Shown: positions 16,270-25,574, counted from the first letter of the stretch. The stretch: DNA of 64,000 bases from JAVJSU01 sp040219275 (GCA_040219275.1 JAVJSU010000039.1:124001-188000), one strand, 5' to 3'. Translations and numbers: made by a program. The notes: generated by a model from the letters alone, not told the origin.

Positions 16270-19200
16270 ATGCCCACAGATGCTCTTAGAAAAACGCAAA
16301 AAGCACTTCTGAATAATCGCTATCAACTTGTAAGACAATTGGGTGTGGGCGGTATGGGTACGGTCTATGAGGTGATTGATCGCCTTTCCGGGGAAACCCT
16401 TGCTCTAAAGCACGTTCATACACTCAATCGAACCTTCTCCGCCGACCACCACGATGCGCGTGTTGCCCTATCTGCGGAATTTCGTACCCTTGCCTCATTA
16501 AGACATCCCAATATCATCACCGTGATCGATTACGGCTTCGATGAAAAACAGCATCCATTTTTTACGATGTCTCTGCTTAAAGATACAAAAAACATCGTCG
16601 CAGTCGGCATCCACGAAGACACTGAGGGTAAAGTCAACCTCTTGATTCAGATGTTGCAAGCACTCGCCTATTTGCATCGCAGAAATATTATTCACCGCGA
16701 CCTAAAACCGGCAAACGTGCTCGTTACATCCGAAGGCACAGTTAAAGTCCTTGATTTTGGTGTCGCGCTCAACGAAAACCATACGATAGACGATCAGCAA
16801 GAAGTGACCGTTGGCACATTAGCCTATATGGCACCTGAACTTTTTATGGAGCGCCCCGCCACCATTGAATCCGATCTGTATTCCGTTGGGATCATGGCGT
16901 ACCAGATGTTTACAGGTAAACACCCCTTTAACAACAAAAATATGGCAAGCCTCGTCAATAGTGTCATGCGCGATCAACCAAATTTAAATATCGTTGACTC
17001 GCGGATCGCACCCATCATTGAGCATCTATTGCAAAAACCCTCTGAAGCGCGTTATCACAATGCAGAAGATGTCATCAATGAATTATCAGATGCCATTGAT
17101 ATTGCAGTTCCAGCGGAAAATGTCGCCATCAGGGAGAGCTTCTTACAGGCGAGTCGCTTCGTCGGGCGTGAGAAAGAATTGGCAACCCTACGCGACGCGC
17201 TTGAAAATGTACTGGACGAGGATGAGCCGGGAGGAAGCGCGTGGATTATCGGAGGGGAAAGTGGTGTCGGCAAATCACGCCTTGTAGAAGAATTGCGGAT
17301 TCGCGCTCTGGTTTACGGTATTCAAGTGTTACGTGCACAATATATTGCTGATAGCTCGCTCCCCTATCATGCGTGGCGGGAACCTTTGCGTCGGCTTGCC
17401 CTCTCTACACATATTGAACCCGACGAAGCCAGCATATTAAAAGCCATCATCCCCGACATCGGTGATTTACTCGGCTATCAGGTGGAAAATGCCCCCATAC
17501 TAGATGGCATGGAAGCCCGCACTCGCCTGATCGAAACGCTGACGCATCTTTTCCGTAAGCAAACCCAACCTACCCTGTTGATAATGGAAGATTTGCACTG
17601 GGCGGATGACTCGCTAAATACGTTACGGGCGATCATCAACCATGTAAAAAGCATGTCGTTAATTATTGTCTGCACCTATCGTGATGATGAACGTTCAGAA
17701 ATTGCGGATTTACTGCCGGAAGCATCGTTGATTCGGCTCGGCAGATTGCCAAAAACTGCGATTGCCGAACTCAGCGAATCGATCCTTGGAAGCGTAGGAA
17801 AACAGCCCAATCTCGTAAGTCTCATCACGAAAGAAACGGAGGGCAATGTTTTCTTTATCGTAGAGGTGATTCGTGCACTCGCCGAACAAGCCGGAAGCCT
17901 TAGAAGTATTAACGAAACAGAGATTCCCAAAAATGTGCTTTCTGGTGGTATTCAGCAAGTCATCAAGCAACGCCTACAGCATGTGCCAGATGAAGCCCAA
18001 CCTTTACTTAAATTAGCGGCAATCATCGGGCGACAGTTGGATATGGATTTGCTACACACACTGAATACTAAGCGACAGGTCTTCGTCGGCTTTGACCTTA
18101 AGATGTTGACTGTAGAAAGTTGGCTGACGATCTGCGCCAACTGCGCTGTATTAGAGGCTGAAGACGGACACTGGCACTTCGCCCACGACAAATTGCGTGA
18201 GGCTGTTTTAGCCACGCTGACGCATGACGAACGAAGCATGTTGTATCGGCAGGTAGCCGAAGCGACAGAAGCCGTTTATGAAGGATCGACGAACAAAATT
18301 GCCGCACTAGCAGATTACTGGCACGAGGCAAAAGACACCCAAAAAGAGCTTTACTATGTACGCCTTGCCATAGATGAAACCAGCCACATTAACGCGTTCA
18401 GAGAAACGATTCGCTATATCAATCGGGCGATTGACTTGCTTCGTAATCATCCGACTGAAACGGACTGGCAACATCAAGCCGCTGATCTAAAAATACAAAT
18501 GGGTGAAGCATACGGCTATCTAGGGGCATTCGACGAAGCCCGCAAACATCTGCAAGAAAGCGCCGACCTTTCCCGCAAACTCGGCAACCGCAATGCAATC
18601 GCCCGCGCATTGAACGCAATCGGCGATCTCGATCAAGATCAGGGCGAGTATGAATCTGCCACGCGCAATCACAAAATTAGCCTCACATTATTCCGTGAAA
18701 CCAACGATTTGCGAGGCGTAACGAATGCACTGACCGATCTTGGACGCACAACCCAGAGCAAGGGTGATTACAGCGCGGCACGTCAATATTATGATGAAGC
18801 ACTCCGCATTTGTCGCCAGACAAACGATTTTGATGGCATCGCAGAATGTCTTGAATATCTGGGAAATATTTCCGAGCAACAGGGCAATCTGGATAATGCC
18901 CAACATTATTATGAGGAAAGCCTCGCCGTTGTCCGCGATATGGCGGACTTTTCACGTATTGCCGGGATGCTGGATAATCTTGGCAATGTGGCGCAGGGCA
19001 AACGTGATTATCCCGCCGCCCAAATTTATTACAACGAAAGCCTCGCCATTTACCGCCGAATCAGTAACGAACTCGGCTCTGCATTGGTGTTAGGCAATCT
19101 CGGCAACATTGCCCTCATCCAAAAAAATTACCTGACTGCACAGACATACTGTGAAGAAAGTTTGCGGACTTTCCGTGAAATTGATAATCGGCTAGGAATC

Positions 19201-19809
19201 GCCTTCAGCTTGAATAGTCTTGGTAATGTGGCTTTAGGGCAAGGCGATGTTGCGATTGCCCGTGCAAATTATCAAGAGGCGTTGATAATTTGTCAGGCGA
19301 CAGGTGTGCGCGGTGGGATTGCAAGTGGATATAATCATCTCGGTTGGATTGATGAGCTTGAGAACAACGACTCCAGCGCTAACCGACACTATTTGAACGC
19401 GCTAAATATTTACCGTGAAATGGGGGATCGTGAAAAAATCGCTGGCACGCTTACGAATCTGAGTTTTGTCAAAATCCGGCTTGGTAAATTGGAAGACGCG
19501 CAAGCCTATTTGCAAGAAGCCCTGCAAATCGCGTGGCAAATTAGCGCCGTACAACCCACGATAAACGTACTCATCGGCTTGGCACAAAAAGCCTATGCCA
19601 GCAAACGTTACAAACACAGCGCGGAATTAATCGGGGTCGTATCCCAATATGTTGATCTGGACGATGTTGTGATTGAGCATCGTTTAGAACCACTCCTCAA
19701 ACAACTTCAAACCAGTATGGACGCAGATGTGCTGTTGGGCACGTTGGAATACGGGCGTGTCTCGCTAGATTTAGCCACCCTTGTGGAAAGCCTGCTACAA
19801 CCAAAATAA
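16270..19809 (+). CDS. Ser/Thr protein kinase - AAA ATPase - TPR mosaic protein
   Basis: An 1179-residue signalling protein. The kinase domain (about 18-275) has the glycine loop GVGGMG (25-30), Lys47, catalytic IHRDLKPAN (141-149; Asp144), DFG (162-164) and APE (188-190), all intact. A linker leads to RFVGREKEL (296-304) and an AAA_16/STAND-type ATPase with Walker A GGESGVGKS (328-336) and Walker B TLLIMEDLHWAD (435-446). From about 480 to 730 is helical, and from about 760 to 1110 lie eight or more TPR repeats (NLGNVAQGKRDYPAAQIYY and similar). No membrane segment is visible, so it is probably cytosolic. By analogy with LuxR-type STAND regulators the TPR part senses a partner, ATP drives oligomerisation and the kinase is the output. 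It is followed by the ECF sigma operon 112 bp downstream, a suggestive but unproven link. Confidence 0.92.
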   Translation: MPTDALRKTQKALLNNRYQLVRQLGVGGMGTVYEVIDRLSGETLALKHVHTLNRTFSADHHDARVALSAEFRTLASLRHPNIITVIDYGFDEKQHPFFTMSLLKDTKNIVAVGIHEDTEGKVNLLIQMLQALAYLHRRNIIHRDLKPANVLVTSEGTVKVLDFGVALNENHTIDDQQEVTVGTLAYMAPELFMERPATIESDLYSVGIMAYQMFTGKHPFNNKNMASLVNSVMRDQPNLNIVDSRIAPIIEHLLQKPSEARYHNAEDVINELSDAIDIAVPAENVAIRESFLQASRFVGREKELATLRDALENVLDEDEPGGSAWIIGGESGVGKSRLVEELRIRALVYGIQVLRAQYIADSSLPYHAWREPLRRLALSTHIEPDEASILKAIIPDIGDLLGYQVENAPILDGMEARTRLIETLTHLFRKQTQPTLLIMEDLHWADDSLNTLRAIINHVKSMSLIIVCTYRDDERSEIADLLPEASLIRLGRLPKTAIAELSESILGSVGKQPNLVSLITKETEGNVFFIVEVIRALAEQAGSLRSINETEIPKNVLSGGIQQVIKQRLQHVPDEAQPLLKLAAIIGRQLDMDLLHTLNTKRQVFVGFDLKMLTVESWLTICANCAVLEAEDGHWHFAHDKLREAVLATLTHDERSMLYRQVAEATEAVYEGSTNKIAALADYWHEAKDTQKELYYVRLAIDETSHINAFRETIRYINRAIDLLRNHPTETDWQHQAADLKIQMGEAYGYLGAFDEARKHLQESADLSRKLGNRNAIARALNAIGDLDQDQGEYESATRNHKISLTLFRETNDLRGVTNALTDLGRTTQSKGDYSAARQYYDEALRICRQTNDFDGIAECLEYLGNISEQQGNLDNAQHYYEESLAVVRDMADFSRIAGMLDNLGNVAQGKRDYPAAQIYYNESLAIYRRISNELGSALVLGNLGNIALIQKNYLTAQTYCEESLRTFREIDNRLGIAFSLNSLGNVALGQGDVAIARANYQEALIICQATGVRGGIASGYNHLGWIDELENNDSSANRHYLNALNIYREMGDREKIAGTLTNLSFVKIRLGKLEDAQAYLQEALQIAWQISAVQPTINVLIGLAQKAYASKRYKHSAELIGVVSQYVDLDDVVIEHRLEPLLKQLQTSMDADVLLGTLEYGRVSLDLATLVESLLQPK

Positions 19810-19839
19810 TCCACATTTATCCCCAAATCTCCATTTTCG

Positions 19840-19866
19840 TGAACCTTTTGCGAACTCACTCGTAAT
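19840..19866 (+). promoter_or_regulatory. candidate ECF-sigma promoter (autoregulatory)
   Basis: TGAACC (19840-19845) and CGTAAT (19861-19866) are separated by 15 bases, matching the general ECF promoter form (AAC in the -35, CGT in the -10; compare SigW-type TGAAAC/CGTA). It lies 55 bp before the start codon of the ECF sigma gene, where autoregulated ECF promoters are expected. A second GAAC at 19852 is not correctly spaced. Confidence 0.5.
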
Positions 19867-19921
19867 AGGGTTTGAATGATGCAATGAATACGCTAAGCGA
19901 AAAATCAAACGGAGCACGCGG

Positions 19922-20464
19922 TTGAATACCGACGAGCAACTGGCAAGAGACATTCAAACTGGAAACCATGATGCGCTCGCGGAATTGGTCAGGCGGCATC
20001 ATCATGCGTTGATCGGTTTCGTATTCCGCATGACCGGCGGAGACCGTCCACTCGCTGAAGACATGGCGCAAGAAACATTTTTGCGGGTGATTCGTTCAAT
20101 CAATCAATACAGCTATCCGCGCCCATTCAAAGCATGGCTATATGCAATTGCGACGAATCTTGTGCGCGATCATTTTAAACGGGCAGAACAGCGTTATCGC
20201 GTTTTAGATGTAGACGAGGCATATTTGCCCGCAGAAGCAAACCTTGAATCAACGATTATGAAAAATCAAAACGCGCAAGCATTGATGGACGCGCTGATGC
20301 ACATGCCAGAAACCCATCGCAGTGTCATCGTCCTGCGCTACTATCAGGAACTTTCGCTAAACGACATCGCCGAAGCCCTTGATTTACCGCTTGGCACGGT
20401 GAAATCCCGCTTATCGCTGGGGCTGGGCAGATTGAGACAATTACTTGAGAAGGATTTCTCATGA
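19922..20464 (+). CDS. ECF-family RNA polymerase sigma factor
   Basis: A 180-residue group 4 sigma factor. Region 2 contains ALIGFVFRMTGGDRPLAEDM, then AQETFLRVIRSINQY and FKAWLYAIATNLVRDHFKR; region 4 contains SVIVLRYYQELSLNDIAEAL and LPLGTVKSRLSLGLGRLR. Translation starts at TTG 19922, with GGAG eight bases upstream; no nearby ATG fits. Its last four bases (ATGA) overlap the next gene, and the following four genes run in tight succession to an ABC exporter. An anti-sigma factor with a recognisable zinc-finger domain is absent, so the 286-residue membrane protein may take that role. Confidence 0.95.
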   Translation: MNTDEQLARDIQTGNHDALAELVRRHHHALIGFVFRMTGGDRPLAEDMAQETFLRVIRSINQYSYPRPFKAWLYAIATNLVRDHFKRAEQRYRVLDVDEAYLPAEANLESTIMKNQNAQALMDALMHMPETHRSVIVLRYYQELSLNDIAEALDLPLGTVKSRLSLGLGRLRQLLEKDFS

Positions 20465-21321
20465 CTCTTGACGAAAAACCGTACCTGAAACGCTCGCTAG
20501 ACATGGATACGGGAGACGATGGCGACGACACAGAAGCCCTAATTCCACTGATGATGTCCCTCGCCGATTCAACCATCCCCGCGCCATCTGCACAGGCTAC
20601 CGATGATTTGATTCGCCTTTTATCCGCAGAGATGCCATCAGCAAAGGCGAACACTGTCTCAACGCCCAACATACGGTGGATCGGGCTGGTTTTATGGAGT
20701 CAACTGCGCGTCGTCCAGAAAGAAATCTGGCTAGCGTCTTTGCTGGTGATGGTGCTCGGCACAATCGTATCACTCCTCCGCTATGATCCCGCATCCGGCA
20801 ACCTGACGGCACTCGCTATTATCGCGCCGGTTATCGCGGCAGTCGGGATTGGTTTGCTTTACGACGACGATATGGCGCTCATCCGCGAACTTGAAGACAG
20901 CACGCTCATGTCTACTTCGATGCTCATGCTCGCCCGCTTATTGCTGGTGTTCTGCTTCAACCTTGTGCTGGCAACGACTGGAAGCATCGTCCTTGCGCTG
21001 GCAGAAACACAACTTTCACTCATACCGGTCATCATGTCATGGTTAGCACCGATGACCTTTTTATCCGCGTTAGCGTTTTTTATCAGCGTACTTTCCGCGC
21101 AGGCAATCGCAGGTGGATTAATCAGCCTCGTTTTGTGGGCACTTCACATCTTGATGCAGGTCGCCGATAAACAAAGCATCGCCATCCAAATTCTATCGCT
21201 ACAGGGCTTAAGCGCGCTCGTTACCCGTCCGTTCTTGTTCATCGTGGCGGGTCTATTGGTCGCGGTCACGCTCTGGTATCTCCAACAACAGGAGCATCAT
21301 CACGGAGCAAGCAATCAATGA
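20461..21321 (+). CDS. polytopic membrane protein, possible anti-sigma partner
   Basis: A 286-residue protein. The first 75 residues are acidic, hydrophilic and probably cytoplasmic; about six membrane segments follow (for example IWLASLLVMVLGTIVSLL, LTALAIIAPVIAAVGIGLLY, LLLVFCFNLVLATTGSIVLA, PFLFIVAGLLVAVTLWYL). The start overlaps the sigma factor stop, and its own end overlaps the next membrane gene by four bases. Position directly after an ECF sigma gene and a cytoplasmic N-terminal region fit an anti-sigma factor, but I see no HxxxCxxC zinc motif. It could equally be an ABC transporter permease. No family recognised with certainty. Confidence 0.6.
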   Translation: MTLDEKPYLKRSLDMDTGDDGDDTEALIPLMMSLADSTIPAPSAQATDDLIRLLSAEMPSAKANTVSTPNIRWIGLVLWSQLRVVQKEIWLASLLVMVLGTIVSLLRYDPASGNLTALAIIAPVIAAVGIGLLYDDDMALIRELEDSTLMSTSMLMLARLLLVFCFNLVLATTGSIVLALAETQLSLIPVIMSWLAPMTFLSALAFFISVLSAQAIAGGLISLVLWALHILMQVADKQSIAIQILSLQGLSALVTRPFLFIVAGLLVAVTLWYLQQQEHHHGASNQ

Positions 21322-22253
21322 AAGTTCTCGCTATGTCACCTACCCTAAAAAGTGGACTTATCCTGATCGCAACCGTTATCGGTATTGGCGTATTAGTCTC
21401 GCTGATTGACCCACCGCAGACCCATTTTGTCGCCACGCTGGAGCAAACTTACGGCATGACGCGCTTGATTACGCTTATGTTCATCAGCATCGCGCTATGG
21501 GAAATTGTTTACCTCTTACGCACCGCCTCCAAAGATCGCTTTTCGCTGGCGTGGCGCGTCCCTTTACGTTCACTCTGGCTTCCGACGCTCCTTATGGCGG
21601 GCGCGGTCATCTTCCTGACTTACTTGAGTGACAATACATCGGGCGATTCACTATATCAACTACCGTGGGAACACACATCACGCATAGTAGAAACGATTGT
21701 CCCGTTGGCAGTCGGTAGTCTCAGTGCATTGATGTTTTCGCCAACGGACGAGCCTGCAATTGAAGTACAACTTGCCTGTCCGCGCCCGATTGCATGGGTA
21801 CTGATTGAACGTCTTATGCTCGTCATTCTTGCCGGAACGATGGTCGCACTCATGGGCATCGTCTTCGCGGGCTTAAGATTTGGCGAGCTTGACACAGGCA
21901 TCGCGCTCATTCGCTGGATTCCGCCGTCGCTATTTTTGAGCAGTGTGGGCGTATTCACCACCATTAAATCCCACCAAATCATGCTTGGTGTGGCGATAGT
22001 CGGTGCGGTGTGGTTCGGCACGGTAATTTTCCAAATATTCTTTTTGCCCGGACTCGTTATTTTCTATCCGCTCAATTACATCCAACCTTTTTTGTGGGTC
22101 ATTAATCCCTATCTCCAACCGGACTATCTGCCGATGTCCGCTTATTGGTTGAATCGGCTGTGCGTGCTCGCCTTCGGGATCACGTTATTGGCACTCAGCG
22201 TTCGCAGTCTACGCGACGAAGAACACATTTTAACGGGTATCAAAGCGATATAA
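21318..22253 (+). CDS. polytopic membrane protein, possible ABC-type permease
   Basis: A 311-residue protein with six to seven membrane segments, including LKSGLILIATVIGIGVLVSL near the N-terminus and LMLVILAGTMVALMGIVFAGL in the middle. It shares the general look of ABC-2 permeases, and it is followed 24 bp later by an ABC-2 type permease and then the ATPase. It may be a second permease of that transporter, giving a heterodimeric channel. No catalytic motif is visible and I cannot name the family. Confidence 0.6.
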   Translation: MKVLAMSPTLKSGLILIATVIGIGVLVSLIDPPQTHFVATLEQTYGMTRLITLMFISIALWEIVYLLRTASKDRFSLAWRVPLRSLWLPTLLMAGAVIFLTYLSDNTSGDSLYQLPWEHTSRIVETIVPLAVGSLSALMFSPTDEPAIEVQLACPRPIAWVLIERLMLVILAGTMVALMGIVFAGLRFGELDTGIALIRWIPPSLFLSSVGVFTTIKSHQIMLGVAIVGAVWFGTVIFQIFFLPGLVIFYPLNYIQPFLWVINPYLQPDYLPMSAYWLNRLCVLAFGITLLALSVRSLRDEEHILTGIKAI

Positions 22254-22277
22254 ACAGAAGGTAACAGGAACATCACC

Positions 22278-23087
22278 ATGAATATAACCGCACATCAAAT
22301 TTGGGGCATGGCAAAATACGAATTCAAAATGCACTGGCGACGGAGAGCACTGCTCGTTCTCACGCTTTCGATGATCTTGATCTTAGTTGCGCCCATCTTC
22401 CTCAGCGGAGACTTAACCAACCTGACGAATGTAGATGGCGTGAGCGAAGAAAATGTTGAAAAAGCGCTCAGTTTATCCGTCGCCATCGTGACGTGGTTTC
22501 CGCTATCAAGCGTTTTAATTTTCATTTTGCCCGTCGCCCTTGCAGATACGATTCCTCTTGATAAACAATACAACGTTGATGAATTACTGCGTACCACCCC
22601 GCTTACGCCTGCGGTGTATCTGTGGGGCAAGCTCATCGGCACATGGTTAGCCACGCTCAGTAGCGTATTTATCGTCATGATAATCGCGACAATCGCGTGG
22701 ATCTCGCAAGTCGGCAAATTTGACTACGTTCTCTATGCGGAAATCTGGCTCGTGAATGCTTTCTCAATTACGATCCTGAACGGCAGTTTAGGCGTATTGC
22801 TGGCAGTGGGTCAACCGAACCGCCGCCGCGCAATCGTCGTCGTGATCGGGCTATTTGCCTTACTTGTCTTCGTCCTCGGCTTTGATTTCGGCGAATATTG
22901 GAATCTCGCCAGTCCGGCAAGAATGCCCATGCTCACCTATTTCATTCCCATTGAAGGACAGGAAGAACTTATCACAACGGTCTTTAACCGACAGGTCATG
23001 CTCTCCATTCTGATGGGATTTGTGGAACTACTCATCATCTGGCTCGCGGCGTGGGGCTGGTTGAAATATCAAGACAACAACAGATAA
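22278..23087 (+). CDS. ABC-2 type transporter permease
   Basis: A 269-residue permease with about six membrane segments. An N-terminal amphipathic stretch (MAKYEFKMHWRRRALLVLTL) precedes the first of them, as in ABC-2 exporters, and the cytoplasmic segment DKQYNVDELLRTTPLTPAVY is followed by GKLIGTWLATLSSVFIVMII. That pattern (dependence on a DELL..TPL motif) is typical of gliding/ABC-2 permeases that pair with a separate ATPase. The ATPase gene starts 21 bp downstream. Substrate unknown. Confidence 0.75.
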   Translation: MNITAHQIWGMAKYEFKMHWRRRALLVLTLSMILILVAPIFLSGDLTNLTNVDGVSEENVEKALSLSVAIVTWFPLSSVLIFILPVALADTIPLDKQYNVDELLRTTPLTPAVYLWGKLIGTWLATLSSVFIVMIIATIAWISQVGKFDYVLYAEIWLVNAFSITILNGSLGVLLAVGQPNRRRAIVVVIGLFALLVFVLGFDFGEYWNLASPARMPMLTYFIPIEGQEELITTVFNRQVMLSILMGFVELLIIWLAAWGWLKYQDNNR

Positions 23088-23108
23088 ACGTGAACCAAGG
23101 AAACCGAC

Positions 23109-23990
23109 ATGATCGAAATTAATCATCTCAGTAAACACTTCAAAGGCGGAATCCACGCGCTAGATGACATTACGTTAAATATTGGCACAGGGATGTTCGG
23201 GTTAATTGGACCCAATGGCGCGGGGAAAACCACCCTCATGCGGATCATTGCCGGATTATTACGCCCGACTTCCGGTGAAATTAGCGTATCCGGCAACGAC
23301 ATCACACAAGCGGACGGCAAGCGTGCGATGAAGACGATGCTCGGCTATTTACCACAGGAACTCGGCTTATATCCAAACCTAACCGCCCGTGAATTTCTGG
23401 ATTACATCGCTATCTTGAAGGGCATTACTGATAGTGCAAGCCGCAAAAAACAAATTGATGACCTCTTAGCGATGGTGCGCCTTGAAGACGCAGGCAAGCG
23501 CAGACTCAAAGCGTTTTCCGGTGGCATGAAGCGCCGTGTGGGTATCGCACAAGCCTTAATCGGCACTCCTAAACTCATCATTGTGGATGAACCCACCGCA
23601 GGGCTTGACCCCGAAGAACGGGTGCGCTTTCGTAACATCCTTTCGGATATTGCCACCCGTTGCACCGTCATTCTATCCACCCATATCATCGAAGACATCA
23701 GCCAGAGTTGTAACGATCTCGCGGTGATGAATCACGGTAAGGTCATTTTTAGAGGCGCACCCCGCGAACTTATTCAGCAGGCGCAAAATCATGTTTGGGG
23801 CATCATATCCACCGGAGAGCGCCTACCGCAAGAGGTCACCATCGTGTCCACATTACAGGTCGCAGAAGGCGTGCAATATCGTATTCTCGGCGATCCCCCT
23901 GCACATTTGAACGCGCAACCACTCCAGCCCAGCCTGGAAGATGGCTATATGTGGCTGATGAAACAACGTCAAATCGAATCTGTCGGCTAA
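23109..23990 (+). CDS. ABC transporter ATP-binding protein
   Basis: A 293-residue ABC ATPase that powers the exporter formed with the preceding permease(s). Walker A is GPNGAGKTT (34-42), Q-loop GYLPQELGLYP, signature FSGGMKRRVGIAQAL, Walker B KLIIVDEPTAGLDPEERVRF, and the H-loop lies in ILSTHIIEDI. All catalytic residues are intact. The C-terminal 70 residues are the extra domain seen in ABC-2 exporter ATPases. It is the last gene of the ECF sigma operon and is followed by a hairpin at 24012-24039. Confidence 0.93.
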   Translation: MIEINHLSKHFKGGIHALDDITLNIGTGMFGLIGPNGAGKTTLMRIIAGLLRPTSGEISVSGNDITQADGKRAMKTMLGYLPQELGLYPNLTAREFLDYIAILKGITDSASRKKQIDDLLAMVRLEDAGKRRLKAFSGGMKRRVGIAQALIGTPKLIIVDEPTAGLDPEERVRFRNILSDIATRCTVILSTHIIEDISQSCNDLAVMNHGKVIFRGAPRELIQQAQNHVWGIISTGERLPQEVTIVSTLQVAEGVQYRILGDPPAHLNAQPLQPSLEDGYMWLMKQRQIESVG

Positions 23991-24011
23991 CATCTCCACA
24001 AAATTCGTCAT

Positions 24012-24039
24012 AGAAGGGTGAACATTCCTTTACCCTTCT
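24012..24039 (+). terminator. candidate terminator after the ECF/ABC operon
   Basis: AGAAGGGT (24012-24019) and ACCCTTCT (24032-24039) form a perfect 8-bp stem with a 12-nt loop, 22 bp past the ATPase stop. The downstream sequence (CAATTGTCCTATTTT) has only a delayed T-run, so efficiency is uncertain. Confidence 0.5.
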
Positions 24040-24150
24040 CAATTGTCCTATTTTGTGACAAGCAACCGCGTTCAATCCGCCATCCTCGTAATTAATTTCC
24101 GCCGTAACATTGAAAATTTTGCCAAACCGTTTACAATCCATGCTAGCAAT

Positions 24151-24165
24151 ATGAGAATTTCTCAT
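24151..24165. promoter_or_regulatory. perfect palindrome upstream of the branched-chain importer
   Basis: ATGAGAATTTCTCAT is a 7-1-7 perfect palindrome. It lies 90 bp before the start of the importer's binding-protein gene, in a 265-bp gap without genes. Position and symmetry suit a repressor or activator operator for the operon. Confidence 0.5.
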
Positions 24166-24255
24166 GTTACAGGGAGACTGTAGCACTTCGCAGAAATGCA
24201 CCTTACGGTTACAGTTCGCCCGTTCACTTATCACCTATATGAAGGAGAGTTGTTA

Positions 24256-25482
24256 ATGAATAAATTTTTATCTTCAAAAATGATGTTGGTCATCGTCGTA
24301 TTGATGCTATCCGCACTGCTTGTACCGGGTGTGATGGCACAGGATGAAGACACCATTGTGATCGCCCCCGGCGATGATGTGGTTCTCGGTCTGGCAACTG
24401 CCCTCAGTGGCGAAGGTCTGATCCCGTTCGGTGAAGATATTCAACGCGGTGCTCAGTTGGCATTGTTGGATCGCCCCACCGTCACCGTTGGCGATGTAGA
24501 GTTCACCGTTGGCGAATTGGTCTCCCAGGATGACCAGTGCTCCAGCGAAGGTGGTCAGGCAGTGGCGAATCTCTTCACTTCCTCACCGGAAATCGTCGCC
24601 GTCATCGGTCCGATGTGCTCCAGCGCCTGTAACGCCGCCGGTCCTATCTTCGACGAAGCAGAATACGCCTACATCAGCTCAAGCTGTACAGCCGTCAGCC
24701 TGACTGATGAAGAAGAAGGCTTCGATACCTTCAGCCGTACCACCCCGAATGACGATGCACAATCCGTCGCCGCCGCAGACTTCATCTACAATGAACTGGG
24801 CGTGACCATGATCGCCACCATCCATGATGGTAGTGACTATGGTGACGGACTGGTAAGCGCCGTGACAGCACTGTTTGAAGAACTCGGTGGTGAAGTTGTC
24901 TTCGCCGATGCGGTCAACGTGGGTGATACCGACTTCCGCAGTCTGCTGGATAACGTTGCAGAAACCGATGCCGAATTGATCTACTTCGGTGGCTTCAATC
25001 AAGAAGGTGCACGTCTGGCAGAACAACGTGTAGACGCAGGCTTAGAAGATGTAGTCTTCATGGGTGCTGATGGTATCTTCGGTCCGGAATTCATCAACCT
25101 TGCCGGTGATTTCGCTGAAGGCGTTTATGCTAGCTCACCGATCCCCACCAGCGAAGCCTACACCGACTTTGTTGCCCGTTACGAAGAAGTCTTCGGTCTG
25201 GAACCCACCGCCGCCTTCCACGCGTATGCTTATGATGCGGCAAATATGCTTCTTGATGGTGTAGAAGCCGTTGGCGAAATTGACGCAGACGGTAACCTTG
25301 CCATCAGCCGTAGCGCCCTGCTGGAATTCATCCGCGCATACGGTGCAGAAGAACCGGTACTCGGTCTTTCCGGCGAACTGTCCTGTGACGGCACGGGTGA
25401 ATGTGCGCTCGGCGGTTTCAACTTCTATGAAGTCATCGATGGTGATTACACCCTCGTAGAAATGATGATGGAAGAAGAATAA
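24256..25482 (+). CDS. branched-chain amino-acid type ABC substrate-binding protein
   Basis: A 408-residue periplasmic-type binding protein of the LivJ/LivK fold (Peripla_BP_6). The ATG at 24256 is chosen because AAGGAGAG precedes it and a signal peptide follows at once (MNKFLSSKMMLVIVVLMLSA), with predicted cleavage VMA/QDEDT and no lipobox Cys. Family features: LALGLATALSGEGLIPFGED-like opening, VIGPMCSSACNAAGPIFDEA, and TMIATIHDGSDYGDGLVSA. Four Cys pairs (for example CSSAC) are unusual and could form disulfides outside the cell. It heads the operon with LivH, LivM, LivG and LivF homologues. Preference for Leu/Ile/Val over other amino acids or urea-type ligands cannot be proven here. Confidence 0.92.
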   Translation: MNKFLSSKMMLVIVVLMLSALLVPGVMAQDEDTIVIAPGDDVVLGLATALSGEGLIPFGEDIQRGAQLALLDRPTVTVGDVEFTVGELVSQDDQCSSEGGQAVANLFTSSPEIVAVIGPMCSSACNAAGPIFDEAEYAYISSSCTAVSLTDEEEGFDTFSRTTPNDDAQSVAAADFIYNELGVTMIATIHDGSDYGDGLVSAVTALFEELGGEVVFADAVNVGDTDFRSLLDNVAETDAELIYFGGFNQEGARLAEQRVDAGLEDVVFMGADGIFGPEFINLAGDFAEGVYASSPIPTSEAYTDFVARYEEVFGLEPTAAFHAYAYDAANMLLDGVEAVGEIDADGNLAISRSALLEFIRAYGAEEPVLGLSGELSCDGTGECALGGFNFYEVIDGDYTLVEMMMEEE

Positions 25483-25530
25483 ATCTATCGTGCATGTAAA
25501 TAACAACATGCGCCATATGTAGGACGTGTG

Positions 25531-25574
25531 TAGAGGTGGGTTTACAACCATACGGTTGCTATAATCCACCTCTA
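25531..25574 (+). terminator. hairpin between binding-protein and permease genes
   Basis: TAGAGGTGG (25531-25539) and CCACCTCTA (25566-25574) pair perfectly; the loop contains a second small hairpin (CAACC/GGTTG). Followed by TCTTTATAAAA. It sits 48 bp after the binding-protein stop and 43 bp before the LivH start. Such hairpins commonly stabilise the upstream message or terminate part of the transcripts, so that binding protein exceeds permease. Confidence 0.6.

Noticed and set aside
19852..19866. Second GAAC at 19852 as the -35 element of the sigma operon
   Set aside because: Only five bases separate it from CGTAAT, far too close for an ECF promoter.
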